Source of the DNA: Caldilineaceae bacterium
GTDB taxonomy: Bacteria; Chloroflexota; Anaerolineae; Caldilineales; Caldilineaceae
DNA: 64,000 bases
Direction of reading: 5' to 3'
Assembly: GCA_020634815.1 (NCBI GenBank)
Contig: JACKBA010000005.1
Location: forward strand, 215,936 to 279,935
Shown here in pieces: positions 9,015 to 19,409 of this stretch. Position numbers and translations under genes: made by a program. The notes beneath the pieces were generated by a model. It searched no databases, had not been told where the DNA came from, and saw only the letters and a program-made list of their open reading frames with translations. Every line of letters begins with the position of its first letter. The stretch's first letter is position 1.

Positions 9015-9344
9015 CGTCCCTCACTCGCCTGACCGTCACATGTGGTTGCCAGCAACAAGCACGTGCTGAAATGGACTGGTCGACTGGCATGCTTCTGGAC
9101 ACGCATAGTAGTGGGAAGGCCCTTGTTTGTCAAACGAAAGGCATTTTCCCCATTCCATAACGTCCGCCCGCATCGAATCGCTTCTTCCATATGCAAACCA
9201 AAATGATCGTTACTTTCTCCGCAAGACGACGTCTTCAATGGAGGAGGGGCAATGAAATTGTGCGATGACGTGGCGCCAAAACCGCACGCTGGCATGGCCC
9301 TATCCCCAATCGTTCCGTGTACCGCTTTGAACAGGAGAACAGCG
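9015..9344. other. divergent intergenic region between def and the Asp-box protein
   Basis: These 330 bases must carry promoters for both directions. A small palindrome GTTTG-T-CAAAC lies at 9125-9135. A strong GGAGGAGGGG site at about 9240 precedes an in-frame ATG at 9252. That would add 31 residues ahead of the signal peptide of the downstream gene, and it might be a real alternative start. No other gene is seen. Confidence 0.5.
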
Positions 9345-10655
9345 ATGCGTTCCTATATTCGCACATTTTTACTCCTGCCGGCGTTGATTGTTGCCCTGGT
9401 CTTGGTTCCAACCGTGGTATTGTCAGCCGCCGGCACTGCATCCGCAGCAACGATACCCTCAGCAATTGCTGAGGCCCTTGCATCCGGAAGCACCCTTGAT
9501 TGGCAGTTCGATCTCTCAGACGACACACAAGGCGTGGTGCTGCAGGAGGGCACCGTGCCAACACCTACGCCAACACCCACCCGTACACCCGTTCCCACCC
9601 CACGCCCGCCGCGCCCGCGACCACCGGCACCTCGCCCCACGCCAGTGCCTGTCACCAAGACGACGGGATCTGACCAGGCGATGATCTATCCCAACAAGAT
9701 TATCAAGGTGATCGGCGATAGACTCTCGTCCACGATTTATGCCTATGCCGAAAACGGCGCGCTCTATCGGTCCAACGACAACGGTCGTGTCTGGTACATC
9801 GTTCAGGCCAAACCGGCTGTCAACGACTTCATGATGAGCGCGGCCAATCCCGACATTCTGTACAGTGGGATGGGCGCCGATTGCGACGATCCGGAAGCCG
9901 CCAACGAACCAATGTATATGTCGATGGATGGTGGGTATAGTTGGGAGGAAGTGCCGACCGGGATCAACCTGCGCCCCTTGCTGATCCACGGCGCTGACGC
10001 CAACGCGCTCTTTGCGGCCGACTGCGACATGCTCTATCTGAGCACCGACGGCGGTACGAGCTGGATGGCAAAGCCCGACAACTCGGTGGCACAACTCTGG
10101 AGCAACTACCGCATTGTCGCCATGGCCGATGCCTCGCTCGTCGGCGATCCGGAACCCGAAGCCGCGCACTGGGATCAGATCTATGTGATCGGCAATAACG
10201 CCGAAGGTGAAGGAGTCGTTGCGTTTACGGGCGACCAGGGCGATACCTGGGCCAACATCACCGACTCGAACAGCGCGCCCGTAGAGCTGGCTGCTTTCGT
10301 TGTGCACGAACGCGTCGCCGGCAGGCTCTGGCTTGTTGCCAGCGATGGCGTATGGTCGACCGAGGATTTCGGTGTCAATTGGACATTCACCAATCGCGGC
10401 CTGCGGTCACTGGTGACTTTTGGCACCGGCAGCCTCAATGACATCACCTACACGATTGACGGTGATCTCTATCTTGCCACTTCCAACAGCCTGTATGTTA
10501 AGTCGATGGATGGGACTCAGTGGAAGAAAGTTGGCGACATCTCGTTTGGCGCCGAGAATGCCATCAGCCTCCTGCTGACCGATTCGGATCCGACGAAGCT
10601 CTGGACCAATACCGAGGATGAGGGCGTCTTCAAGTATATTATCGAGACTGACTGA
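9345..10655 (+). CDS. exported protein with Asp-box/BNR (sortilin-like) repeats
   Basis: The product has 436 residues. A signal peptide (about 1-34, hydrophobic core FLLLPALIVALVLVP, ending SAAGTASA) is followed by a TPTPTPTRTPVP linker and a Pro/Arg-rich stretch. The rest is a beta-propeller-like domain with repeated Asp-box motifs such as RSNDNGRVW, SMDGGYSW and STDGGTSW. Proteins of this kind bind or hydrolyse glycans, or resemble photosystem assembly factor Ycf48, but no catalytic residues can be assigned. The start at 9345 is chosen for its AGGAG site and because the signal peptide follows at once; ATG 9252 is an in-frame alternative. A terminator follows. Confidence 0.8.
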   Translation: MRSYIRTFLLLPALIVALVLVPTVVLSAAGTASAATIPSAIAEALASGSTLDWQFDLSDDTQGVVLQEGTVPTPTPTPTRTPVPTPRPPRPRPPAPRPTPVPVTKTTGSDQAMIYPNKIIKVIGDRLSSTIYAYAENGALYRSNDNGRVWYIVQAKPAVNDFMMSAANPDILYSGMGADCDDPEAANEPMYMSMDGGYSWEEVPTGINLRPLLIHGADANALFAADCDMLYLSTDGGTSWMAKPDNSVAQLWSNYRIVAMADASLVGDPEPEAAHWDQIYVIGNNAEGEGVVAFTGDQGDTWANITDSNSAPVELAAFVVHERVAGRLWLVASDGVWSTEDFGVNWTFTNRGLRSLVTFGTGSLNDITYTIDGDLYLATSNSLYVKSMDGTQWKKVGDISFGAENAISLLLTDSDPTKLWTNTEDEGVFKYIIETD

Positions 10656-10711
10656 TCGCTGATCGATAATCTACTTGCTACGTCAAGTCATGGTTGGTGG
10701 CTTTACCAACA

Positions 10712-10749
10712 GAATCGCCGGGGCCATTTTGAGCCCCGGCGATTCGTTT
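10712..10749. terminator. bidirectional terminator
   Basis: A 13-bp perfect stem (GAATCGCCGGGGC / GCCCCGGCGATTC) with loop CATTTTG is followed by GTTTT. It separates the convergent Asp-box gene and the metal ATPase gene. Confidence 0.9.
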
Positions 10750-10782
10750 TCATATAGCAGAGTAGACCAGCGTGGGCGCCAG

Positions 10783-12813
<2,031 letters not shown>

Positions 12814-12889
12814 GAACTTCTCCTCTTCTTTGTTGCGAAAAGTGCACACTGCAGCGACTGCCCAGTGTTTTGATTGTTTCGCGGTCGGG

Positions 12890-13477
12890 TCATTCGCCTG
12901 CGGGACGGCCGGCCAGTGCGCGGATTTCAGCCAGGCGCTGCGCCCGGCACTCCGCACAGAAGCCAACGAGGTCGACTTTGGCCGCTGCCGTCCGGAAGCC
13001 CGTCTCTTGCAGCACGCGGTCGGCCAGCAGGTTCACGTCGGGCTGGCCGCGGAAATCGATAATCGTGTGGCAGCGCAGGCAGATCAGGTTGACGTGCGGC
13101 TCTGGGTTGGTGTCGTAGTGCGTATGGTCGGAGCCGAAACTGAGTTCGACAATTGCGCCGAGTTCCTGCAACGTGTTGAGCGTGTTGTAGACCGTCGCCC
13201 GGCTGATCTCCGGGTGGGTGAGTGCCAGGTCTTCGTAGAGTTCATACGCAGTCGGGTGGCGCTCGGTCTCGGCAAGCCACGCACAAATCGCCCGCCGCTG
13301 TGGCGTGAGGCGCAGCCCGGCCTGCTTGAGGATTTGCAGGAAGCGATCGTTTTTTTCCTGCGTTGTGCCGCTCTCCAAGCTCGTCTCCATACCCTGTCCT
13401 GTGACCCCCATCTTCTCGTGGTTACCTCGAGGAATCGAGTCCTGGGCAGGTGTTTTACGGGAGTCGTCTGACGCCAT
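12890..13477 (-). CDS. Fur-family regulator, PerR-like
   Basis: The product has 195 residues: a winged-helix domain (about 45-115, RLTPQRRAICAWL) and a dimerisation domain with two Cys pairs (Cys133/136, Cys174/177) for structural zinc. By alignment with Bacillus PerR, His74 matches His37, Asp122 matches Asp85 and His128 matches His91. Asp at the 85 position is typical of peroxide sensors rather than Fur. It probably controls itself and the adjacent metal-efflux ATPase. Palindromes just upstream could be its operators. The N-terminus is uncertain: ATG 13477 gives about 40 extra residues over the family norm, and ATG 13390 would give a standard length. Confidence 0.88.
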   Translation of the reverse strand: MASDDSRKTPAQDSIPRGNHEKMGVTGQGMETSLESGTTQEKNDRFLQILKQAGLRLTPQRRAICAWLAETERHPTAYELYEDLALTHPEISRATVYNTLNTLQELGAIVELSFGSDHTHYDTNPEPHVNLICLRCHTIIDFRGQPDVNLLADRVLQETGFRTAAAKVDLVGFCAECRAQRLAEIRALAGRPAGE

Positions 13478-13490
13478 AACTCGCCTTACC

Positions 13491-13505
13491 TTAGAATGAA
13501 TCCAA
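13491..13505. promoter_or_regulatory. PerR/Fur-box-like palindrome 1
   Basis: TTAGAAT-G-AATCCAA is a 7-1-7 imperfect inverted repeat (5 of 7 pairs). It lies 14 bases upstream of the regulator ATG, where a bound repressor would block expression. Confidence 0.5.
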
Positions 13506-13542
13506 CCTGGAGGAATCATAGCACGAAGCCTTGGGTGCGTCA

Positions 13543-13565
13543 ATTCTAATTTAGATTGATTCCAA
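13543..13565. promoter_or_regulatory. PerR/Fur-box-like palindromes 2 and 3, overlapping
   Basis: ATTCTAA-T-TTAGATT contains a perfect TCTAA-T-TTAGA core. Overlapping it, TTAGATT-G-ATTCCAA closely resembles palindrome 1. The 7-1-7 layout and A/T bias match the PerR/Fur consensus architecture. Confidence 0.5.
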
Positions 13566-13697
13566 TGTATGGGTGCCAATGCCGTCCCGGATCGTTTGAG
13601 TTTGAATTGTCGGCAAAGTTCATTTTCCTTTGACACGCCCTGTGAACTCTGTTAAGATCGCCACGCATTTTGACCGGAAACCAGGTAAAAGTGACAT

Positions 13698-14042
13698 ATG
13701 ACCCGTTATTTTGTGACATTTGCCACGCTTCTGGCGACGATCGGCTGGCTCGTCCTGAGCTACATGCCGCAGGTCGCCGGACGGCTACCGCAGCTTGCGT
13801 TCGACGGTGAGCTTGCCGCATGGCCGCTGCCCCTGTTGGCAGCGCTGACCTTGCTAGTTTTTGTCGTGCTTCAGGTCAACCTTGTCGGTGCAACGCGGGG
13901 GATGTTTCGCCACGTGTCAGGCAGTGACGAGGCGGAGGCCATCGCACTGTTCAACCTGGCGCGTGGTAGAGAGATTTTCTGGACGGTCATTCCCCTGGGT
14001 TCGACCGCGATGCTGGCATTCTGGCTTTGGGCGGCGCGCTAG
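13698..14042 (+). CDS. small membrane protein resembling the CoxII transmembrane hairpin
   Basis: The product has 114 residues and about three predicted membrane helices (about 5-25, 45-65, 93-112). The segment GREIFWTVIPLGSTAMLAFW near residue 90 closely resembles the second helix of cytochrome oxidase subunit II; in the neighbouring CoxB the same place reads ALEIIWTVVPLVL. There is no CuA domain. It is the first gene of the oxidase locus, on the same strand, 124 bases before coxB. It may be an assembly or accessory subunit. That role is inference from sequence likeness and position. Confidence 0.75.
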   Translation: MTRYFVTFATLLATIGWLVLSYMPQVAGRLPQLAFDGELAAWPLPLLAALTLLVFVVLQVNLVGATRGMFRHVSGSDEAEAIALFNLARGREIFWTVIPLGSTAMLAFWLWAAR

Positions 14043-14166
14043 CGTTGTTGCCGGGAGCCTGTGAAGCGAGATTACGGTAGTTCGTGCGTAGGTGTTGTAT
14101 ACCGTGTGTGTGACGTGCAGCGCATTTTGACACTGGCTGATCAGCGATAGAGGAGCAAGAGAAACG

Positions 14167-14916
14167 ATGCTGAAGTTGCCTCAGACGTCAACCGACCGCC
14201 GGCATTTTGTTATTGTCGGGGTTCTGACCTTGGTTACAACGGTCGTCCTGGGATTTTTCATGCTGGCGATTCTGCCGATTAAGGCGCAGAAATCGGTGCA
14301 GGCCGAGCCGATCGCCTGGCTCTTCCAGGTGCATATCTGGTTGATTGCGTTTCTGTTCTCACTGGTTGTTGTCTTCATGCTCTATTCGCTCGTCGTTTTC
14401 CGGCGGCGCAAGAATGATGACTCCGAGGGCGAACACTTTGAAGGAAACACGGCCCTCGAGATTATCTGGACCGTTGTCCCGCTTGTGCTGGTGGTCATTT
14501 TCTCTTTCATTGGTATCCAGACATTGAATGGCGCGACCAGCGGCGGCGACGAAGTCCAGGTCAAGGCTACCGGCTTCCAGTGGTCGTGGAAGTTCGACTA
14601 TCCGAATGGCGTCACGAGTGCCGAGATGGTGCTGCCGGTCGGAAAACCGGCCCTGATTTCGCTCGAGTCGCAGGATGTCATCCATTCGTTCTGGGTAGCG
14701 GAATGGGGTCCAAAGCAGGATCTGGTTCCCGGCATGACGACGACGCTACACATCACGCCGGATACAGAGGGCGAATTCAAGCTGCGTTGTGCCGAACTGT
14801 GCGGTCTCTCGCATTGGAGCATGCTGGCGACGGTGCGCGTCGTGCCGGAGGAAGAATACACAGCATGGATGGATCAGAAAATGGCCGAGCAAAACGTGCA
14901 GACGGCCAGCCGGTAG
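14167..14916 (+). CDS. coxB: cytochrome c oxidase subunit II
   Basis: Subunit II accepts electrons from cytochrome c at the CuA centre. The 249-residue product has two membrane helices (about 17-38 and 57-79, with a further hydrophobic segment 98-118) and an outer cupredoxin domain. The CuA ligands are all present: His173, Cys208, Glu210, Cys212, His216 and Met219 (CAELCGLSHWSM). No cytochrome c domain is fused at the C-terminus, so the enzyme is aa3-like rather than caa3 in this respect. An AGGAGC site precedes the ATG. coxA follows by 87 bases. Confidence 0.95.
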   Translation: MLKLPQTSTDRRHFVIVGVLTLVTTVVLGFFMLAILPIKAQKSVQAEPIAWLFQVHIWLIAFLFSLVVVFMLYSLVVFRRRKNDDSEGEHFEGNTALEIIWTVVPLVLVVIFSFIGIQTLNGATSGGDEVQVKATGFQWSWKFDYPNGVTSAEMVLPVGKPALISLESQDVIHSFWVAEWGPKQDLVPGMTTTLHITPDTEGEFKLRCAELCGLSHWSMLATVRVVPEEEYTAWMDQKMAEQNVQTASR

Positions 14917-15003
14917 CGCAGACAAATTTATCATCCGCGATGGGGCGGTTTTTCTAAGCATCCCTGAATTGTCCAGTAGGTGCGTGAAGGAGAGAAACAG
15001 ACT

Positions 15004-16863
15004 ATGAGACTTACCTCTCTCGGATTGGTGCGTGGACTCATCGGCTACTTTGTCGGTCTCGTCATCGGCATGGCAGTGGTCGTGGCCGGGCGCCTTCTGT
15101 TGGGAATGGAAGCATGGGACCCGGAAGCAGTCTGGGTTGGCGGCATTGTCTTCGCCCTAATGGGCTTCCTGCTGGCCATCGGCGCCATGTCGGACTGGAT
15201 CACGTGGACGCGGGTGGTGATACGCCGCTGCGGCACGGGCCGCCGGAAGGCAAGCCGGCGTGGACGCGCTACTTCGGCGTCGACTACAATCACAAGGTCA
15301 TCGGCATCCAGTACGGCGTCACCGGCCTGATCTTGCTGATGGTGGGCGGCAGCTTCGCCCTGGTCTTCCGCACCGAACTGGCCGACACAGGCATCTCCTT
15401 CCTGCAGGCCGGCACCTACAACACCTTCTTGAGCATGCACGGCTGGGTGGCGCTTGCCGCCATTCTGCTCGGCATCGGCGGTCTGGCCAACTACCTGGTG
15501 CCGCTCATGATCGGCGCCGAGGACATGGCCTTCCCGCGGCTGAACGCGTTCGCCTACTGGATCAACGTGCCCGCGGCCATCACGCTGCTGCTCAGCATGC
15601 TCTTCGGCTGGGATTCGGGCTGGACGGCTTACCCGCCGCTAAGCCTGCGCGGCCCGGTCGGCTATCAGTTCATGTTCCTGGCGATCTTCATCGTCGGCCT
15701 CTCGTCGATTCTGGGCTCGCTCAACATCATCGTGACCATGCTGATGATGCGCCCCAAGGGGATGACGCTCTTCCGCATGCCGATCTTCTGCTGGGCGATT
15801 CTGGCGACCAGCCTGATTCAGCTCACGGCGACGCAGCTCATCGGCCAGGCCTTCCTGATGCTCTCCTTCGAGCGCTCGCTGGGTATGCCTTTCTTCAACC
15901 CGCTCTACAATGCCGCCGGCGAGAACATCGGTGGGCAGCCGCTTCTCTTCCAGAACCTCTTCTGGTTCTACTCGCACCCGGCCGTCTACGTCTTTGTGCT
16001 GCCGGGTCTTGGCGTCATCAGCGAATTGCTGCCCGTCTTCTCCCGCAAGCCGCTCTTCGGCTACCGCTGGGTTGCTCTCTCCAGCCTGGCGATTGCCCTG
16101 GTCGGCTTCCTGGTCTGGGGCCATCACATGTTCACGTCGGCTACCAGCCCTACTTGCGTGTGGTCTTCATGCTCTCGACGCTGCTGGTGGCGGTGCCGAC
16201 GGGGTCAAGTTCTTTAGCTGGCTGGGCACGCTGTGGGGCGGCCGGCTGACCTTCCCGACGCCCATGCTCTTCACGCTGGGTTCCATCTCGGTCTTCCTCA
16301 TCGGCGGCCTGAGTGGCCCCATCCTGGCGACGGCGGCAACCGATCTCTTCCTGCACGATACCTACTTCGTGGTTGGTCACTTCCACGCCACGATTTTCGG
16401 CGGCTTTGTCTTCCCGTTCTTTGCGGCCATCTACTTCTGGTACCCGAAGATTACGGGGCGCATGTACAACGAGACCCTGGGCAAGCTTCACTTCTGGCTC
16501 ATGACGCCCGGCTTCTGGCTGATGAGCCTGGCGCAGATGACGACCGGCACCATGGGCATGCGCCGCCGTATCGCCGACTACGACCCGGCGCTGGGCGTGC
16601 AGAACATCCAATTCCTGGTCACGGTCGCCGGCTTCATCATTGCCTTCTCGATCTTGATCATGATCTACAACCTCTTCACGAGCGCCGAGATTGGCGCCGT
16701 GGCCGGCAACAATCCGTGGCGCTCGCGTTCACCGGAATGGCAGATTCCGTCGCCGGTGCCGGAGCACAGCTATGCCAAGCCTATCTCCGTGGTTGGTGAG
16801 CCCTACGACTACGGCCTGGCCGGTTCTACTTACATTGCGATGGCGGGGGCCGGCGACGACTGA
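15004..16863 (+). CDS. coxA: cytochrome c oxidase subunit I, frame broken by three apparent single-G losses
   Basis: The catalytic haem-copper subunit reads as about 620 residues if three frames are joined. Frame changes fall near 15214, 16139 and 16201. At each, restoring one G to a short G run restores the family sequence (TWTR to GDTPLRHGPP; HHMFTS to GYQPYLRV; VPTG to VKFFSWLG). Haem and copper ligands survive: the His in LSMHGWV, SHPAVY, GHHMF, and the two His in VVGHFHATIFGG. FYSHPAVY lacks the D-channel Glu but has the Tyr-Ser pair of A2-type oxidases. Two extra helices precede the core. It is probably an intact gene with consensus errors; a true pseudogene cannot be excluded. Confidence 0.85.
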
Positions 16864-16877
16864 TTGATTGGCCGCGA

Positions 16878-16919
16878 TCCTATCGCCCGCTAGGACACAA
16901 GCCTGGCTGGGCGATAGGA
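16878..16919 (+). other. hairpin between coxA and the subunit IV gene
   Basis: An 11-bp perfect stem (TCCTATCGCCC / GGGCGATAGGA) with a 20-base loop has no T run. It could modulate stability or readthrough within the oxidase transcript. Confidence 0.5.
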
Positions 16920-16945
16920 CCACCCAATTTCAGGGAATAACTTCT

Positions 16946-17161
16946 ATGGCACAGAAGCAGAATACACACAAACAGAGTGGATACGGCCAGGTAATTATCG
17001 TTGGCATCGTCCTGGCCGTGCTGACAGTAGTCGAACTCATTATGGCGCTGAATCACTGGGGGGCCCCGTCGCTGTTACTCGTGGCCTCTGTGAAGGCGGT
17101 CCTGGTCATCTATTTCTTCATGCATGTCAGCCGCGTGTGGACGGCGGAAGGAGAGCACTAA
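16946..17161 (+). CDS. cytochrome c oxidase subunit IV (prokaryotic type)
   Basis: This is a 71-residue membrane subunit with two predicted helices (about 17-38 and 46-63) and the segment ASVKAVLVIYFFMHVSRVW, typical of the small subunit IV of caa3/aa3 oxidases. The start at 16946 is chosen because an AGGGA site precedes it; upstream in-frame codons are not family-like. It lies between coxA and coxC, 3 bases before the next gene. Confidence 0.88.
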   Translation: MAQKQNTHKQSGYGQVIIVGIVLAVLTVVELIMALNHWGAPSLLLVASVKAVLVIYFFMHVSRVWTAEGEH

Positions 17162-17164
17162 ATC

Positions 17165-17815
17165 ATGGCCGCTGTCACAACTGCGCCTGCCGCCGACCTG
17201 CATGGTCTGCCAACAGATAACCACGCCGGGCACGATAACTATGCGCACCAGTTACGCATGAATCGCCTGGGCCTTTGGCTCTTCTTCGTGTCAGAGGCTT
17301 TTCTCTTCGGCGGTCTGCTGGCAACACGGTTTTACCTATGGGGACCGAACTCCCGCCCGGAACTCGATCAGACCATCGGCCTGATCGTCACGTCGGTGCT
17401 GCTCATCAGCAGTATCTCCATGCGTCTGGCCGAAACGGCAATGGAGCGGGGCAATCGCAAGGCATTCTCGTTCTTTATCCTGTTGACCGCCCTGTTCGGG
17501 ACGATTTTCCTGGGCGGTGTGATGGTCTTCGAGTGGGGTCTCTTTCCCGCCATCTATGAAGGGCACCTGACGCCGTGGGGCGATAAGTATGGCGCCGTGG
17601 TCTTTGCCATGACCGGCATGCACGCCCTGCACGTTATTTCCGGTATCGTCTTCATCTTGATCGTCTGGAACCTGGCGCGCAAGGGGCACTACTCGCAGGA
17701 ACGTCACTGGGGCGTCGAGTCGTGCGCCATCTACTGGCACTATGTCGATGTGGTCTGGATCTTCTTCTATCCGGCGCTGTACCTGATCGGCAACGCAGTG
17801 CACATGACGCATTGA
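17165..17815 (+). CDS. coxC: cytochrome c oxidase subunit III
   Basis: Subunit III stabilises the oxidase core and binds lipid. The 216-residue product has five predicted membrane helices. It carries the conserved FFVSEAFLFGGL near residue 40, GMHALHVISG near residue 150, and the C-terminal AIYWHYVDVVWIFFYPALYL. It follows subunit IV by 3 bases and is closed by a strong hairpin terminator. Confidence 0.96.
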   Translation: MAAVTTAPAADLHGLPTDNHAGHDNYAHQLRMNRLGLWLFFVSEAFLFGGLLATRFYLWGPNSRPELDQTIGLIVTSVLLISSISMRLAETAMERGNRKAFSFFILLTALFGTIFLGGVMVFEWGLFPAIYEGHLTPWGDKYGAVVFAMTGMHALHVISGIVFILIVWNLARKGHYSQERHWGVESCAIYWHYVDVVWIFFYPALYLIGNAVHMTH

Positions 17816-17840
17816 GTTCGTTCGCTTGAGTCGAGGTTAG

Positions 17841-17896
17841 GCGATGCGTAATGTGTGAAGCGGCACAAGCCGGCACGCATTACGCATCGCTTTTTT
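17841..17896 (+). terminator. terminator after coxC built from GATGCGTAATG words
   Basis: A 17-base stem with one mismatch (GCGATGCGTAATGTGTG / CACGCATTACGCATCGC) has a 16-base loop and is followed by TTTTTT. The same GATGCGTAAT words recur in the hairpin region at 55258-55448. Confidence 0.85.
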
Positions 17897-17922
17897 GCAG
17901 GACCGTTTTGCAGGACAAAGTC

Positions 17923-18824
17923 ATGCATCCGTTGTTGAAGGCACTTTTCTCGCCCTGGGCTTGCGCTGGGAGATTCTCATCCCCCTGCTGATTCTCGGCT
18001 CGATCTATGCGATCGGCTGGGTGCGATTGCGCCGGCAGAGCCGCCGCCAGAAGGTCGCCACGCGTTGGCGCATGGTCGCCTACTATACCGGGCTGGCATC
18101 GCTGGCCCTGGCGCTCATGTCGCCGATCGACTGGCTGGGCAGCCAGTTGCTGATCATGCACATGGTGCAGCACAAGATCCTGGTGATGGTCTCGGCGCCG
18201 TTGATCTGGCTCGGCAATCCCTTCCCGGTGGCCATGTGGGGCATCCCGCGCCCGGCGCGCAACGGCGTTACACTGGCGCTCGCCGGTGACTCGCTGGTGC
18301 GCCGCGGGCTGACGCTCATCAGCCAGCCAGCCATCTGTTGGCTCGTTTTCACCTTCATCTACCTGGGCTGGCATGACGCCGGCCCGTATGACCTTGCGTT
18401 GCGCGTCGAGTGGGTGCACAACCTGGAGCACATCACCTTCTTTCTGGGCGCCATGCTTTTCTGGTGGCCGGTCGTCAATGGCGCGCCGCGCCTGCACAAG
18501 AGCCTGCCCTACTGGGGGCGCATTCTCTATGTGCTGGCCTTTGTGCCGCCCAATGCCATCGCCGGCTTTGCCATCGCCAACTCGCCCGACGTCATCTATA
18601 CCTACTACAACTCGGTGCCGCGCCTCTTTGGCATGACCGCCCTGGAGGACCAGATGATCGGCGGCGCCATCATGTGGGTGTGGAGCAGCGAGATGATGAT
18701 CGATGTCGTCGTCATCATGCTCGGCGTCATGTTCTACCGAGAGAAGAAGCACAAGGCACGACAGGCCGTGTCCGCACACACGCACCCGGTGCACCATGCC
18801 GGGCACGTGGAGGTTGCCGGCTGA
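17923..18824 (+). CDS. ctaG: CtaG-type (caa3) cytochrome oxidase assembly protein, one apparent base loss
   Basis: This is a multi-pass membrane protein of the CtaG family found with caa3/aa3 oxidase genes and linked to oxidase assembly. About seven helices are predicted. Conserved segments include MHMVQHKILVMVSAPLIWLG and WVHNLEHITFFLGAMLFWW. A natural start is ATG 17923, preceded by AGGA, which encodes MHPLLKALFSPWA. One G appears to be missing near 17963, after which the frame continues WRWEILIPLL. Corrected length is 300 residues. Without a correction the frame could only begin at a TTG lying inside the coxC terminator T run, which is implausible. The C-terminus is His-rich. Confidence 0.85.
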
Positions 18825-19406
18825 ATGCGTCAATACTGGATTGACGTGTGCTCGCGTGCCGTGCCGGTGGCCCTGTTGGCCCTGACCATGTTCGCTGTTA
18901 CGGCTGGAGTCAGCGGCGCGCATGGCGGCGGCACCCCGCAACTGAGTGATGTGGAGGCCGGTCCTTTCCGGCTCTTTGTCTGGACGAGCCCGGAGCCGTG
19001 GCGCGCTGGCGGCGAGGCGCACGTGACTGTCGCCGTTACCAGCCTCGACGCTGCCGGGCAGACGATTCCCGTCGACGACGCCGACGTTGCCATCGAATTG
19101 GCGCCGGCCGGCGCGCCCGAACGGGCGATCGTGCTGGCGGCGACACCAGTGGCGGGCGCCGGCGCCGGCTTCTACGAAGGCGACACGTCCCTGTCACAGG
19201 ACGGCGCGTGGGATGTGTCGGTGAAGGTCGCGGCTGCGGCCGGGACTGGCGATGCCGGCTTCGTCTACCAGGTGATGCCGGGCAGCCAGATCAACTGGCT
19301 GCTCTGGCTCGGCGGCGCGCTGGCTGTGCTGGCAGTTGTCGGTTATCTTGGTACGCGTACGAAAAAGGCTGCGGCCGGATACACGCAGCGCGCCGTGCAG
19401 GAGTGA
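18825..19406 (+). CDS. exported FixH/YtkA-like domain protein
   Basis: The product has 193 residues: a signal peptide (about 1-32, ending in AGVSGAHGG), an immunoglobulin-like beta domain (about 40-150) of the kind found in FixH/YtkA or CopC-related proteins, and a C-terminal membrane helix (about 158-178). Its ATG directly follows the ctaG stop. Its place inside the oxidase operon suggests a role in copper delivery or oxidase assembly. No clear copper-binding His or Met cluster apart from the N-terminal His is visible, so the role is inference. Confidence 0.7.
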   Translation: MRQYWIDVCSRAVPVALLALTMFAVTAGVSGAHGGGTPQLSDVEAGPFRLFVWTSPEPWRAGGEAHVTVAVTSLDAAGQTIPVDDADVAIELAPAGAPERAIVLAATPVAGAGAGFYEGDTSLSQDGAWDVSVKVAAAAGTGDAGFVYQVMPGSQINWLLWLGGALAVLAVVGYLGTRTKKAAAGYTQRAVQE

Positions 19407-19409
19407 ACT

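Noticed and set aside
15004..16863. Programmed frameshifting in coxA
   Set aside because: Three changes in one gene without slippery heptamers, each cured by one G, fit base-calling errors far better.
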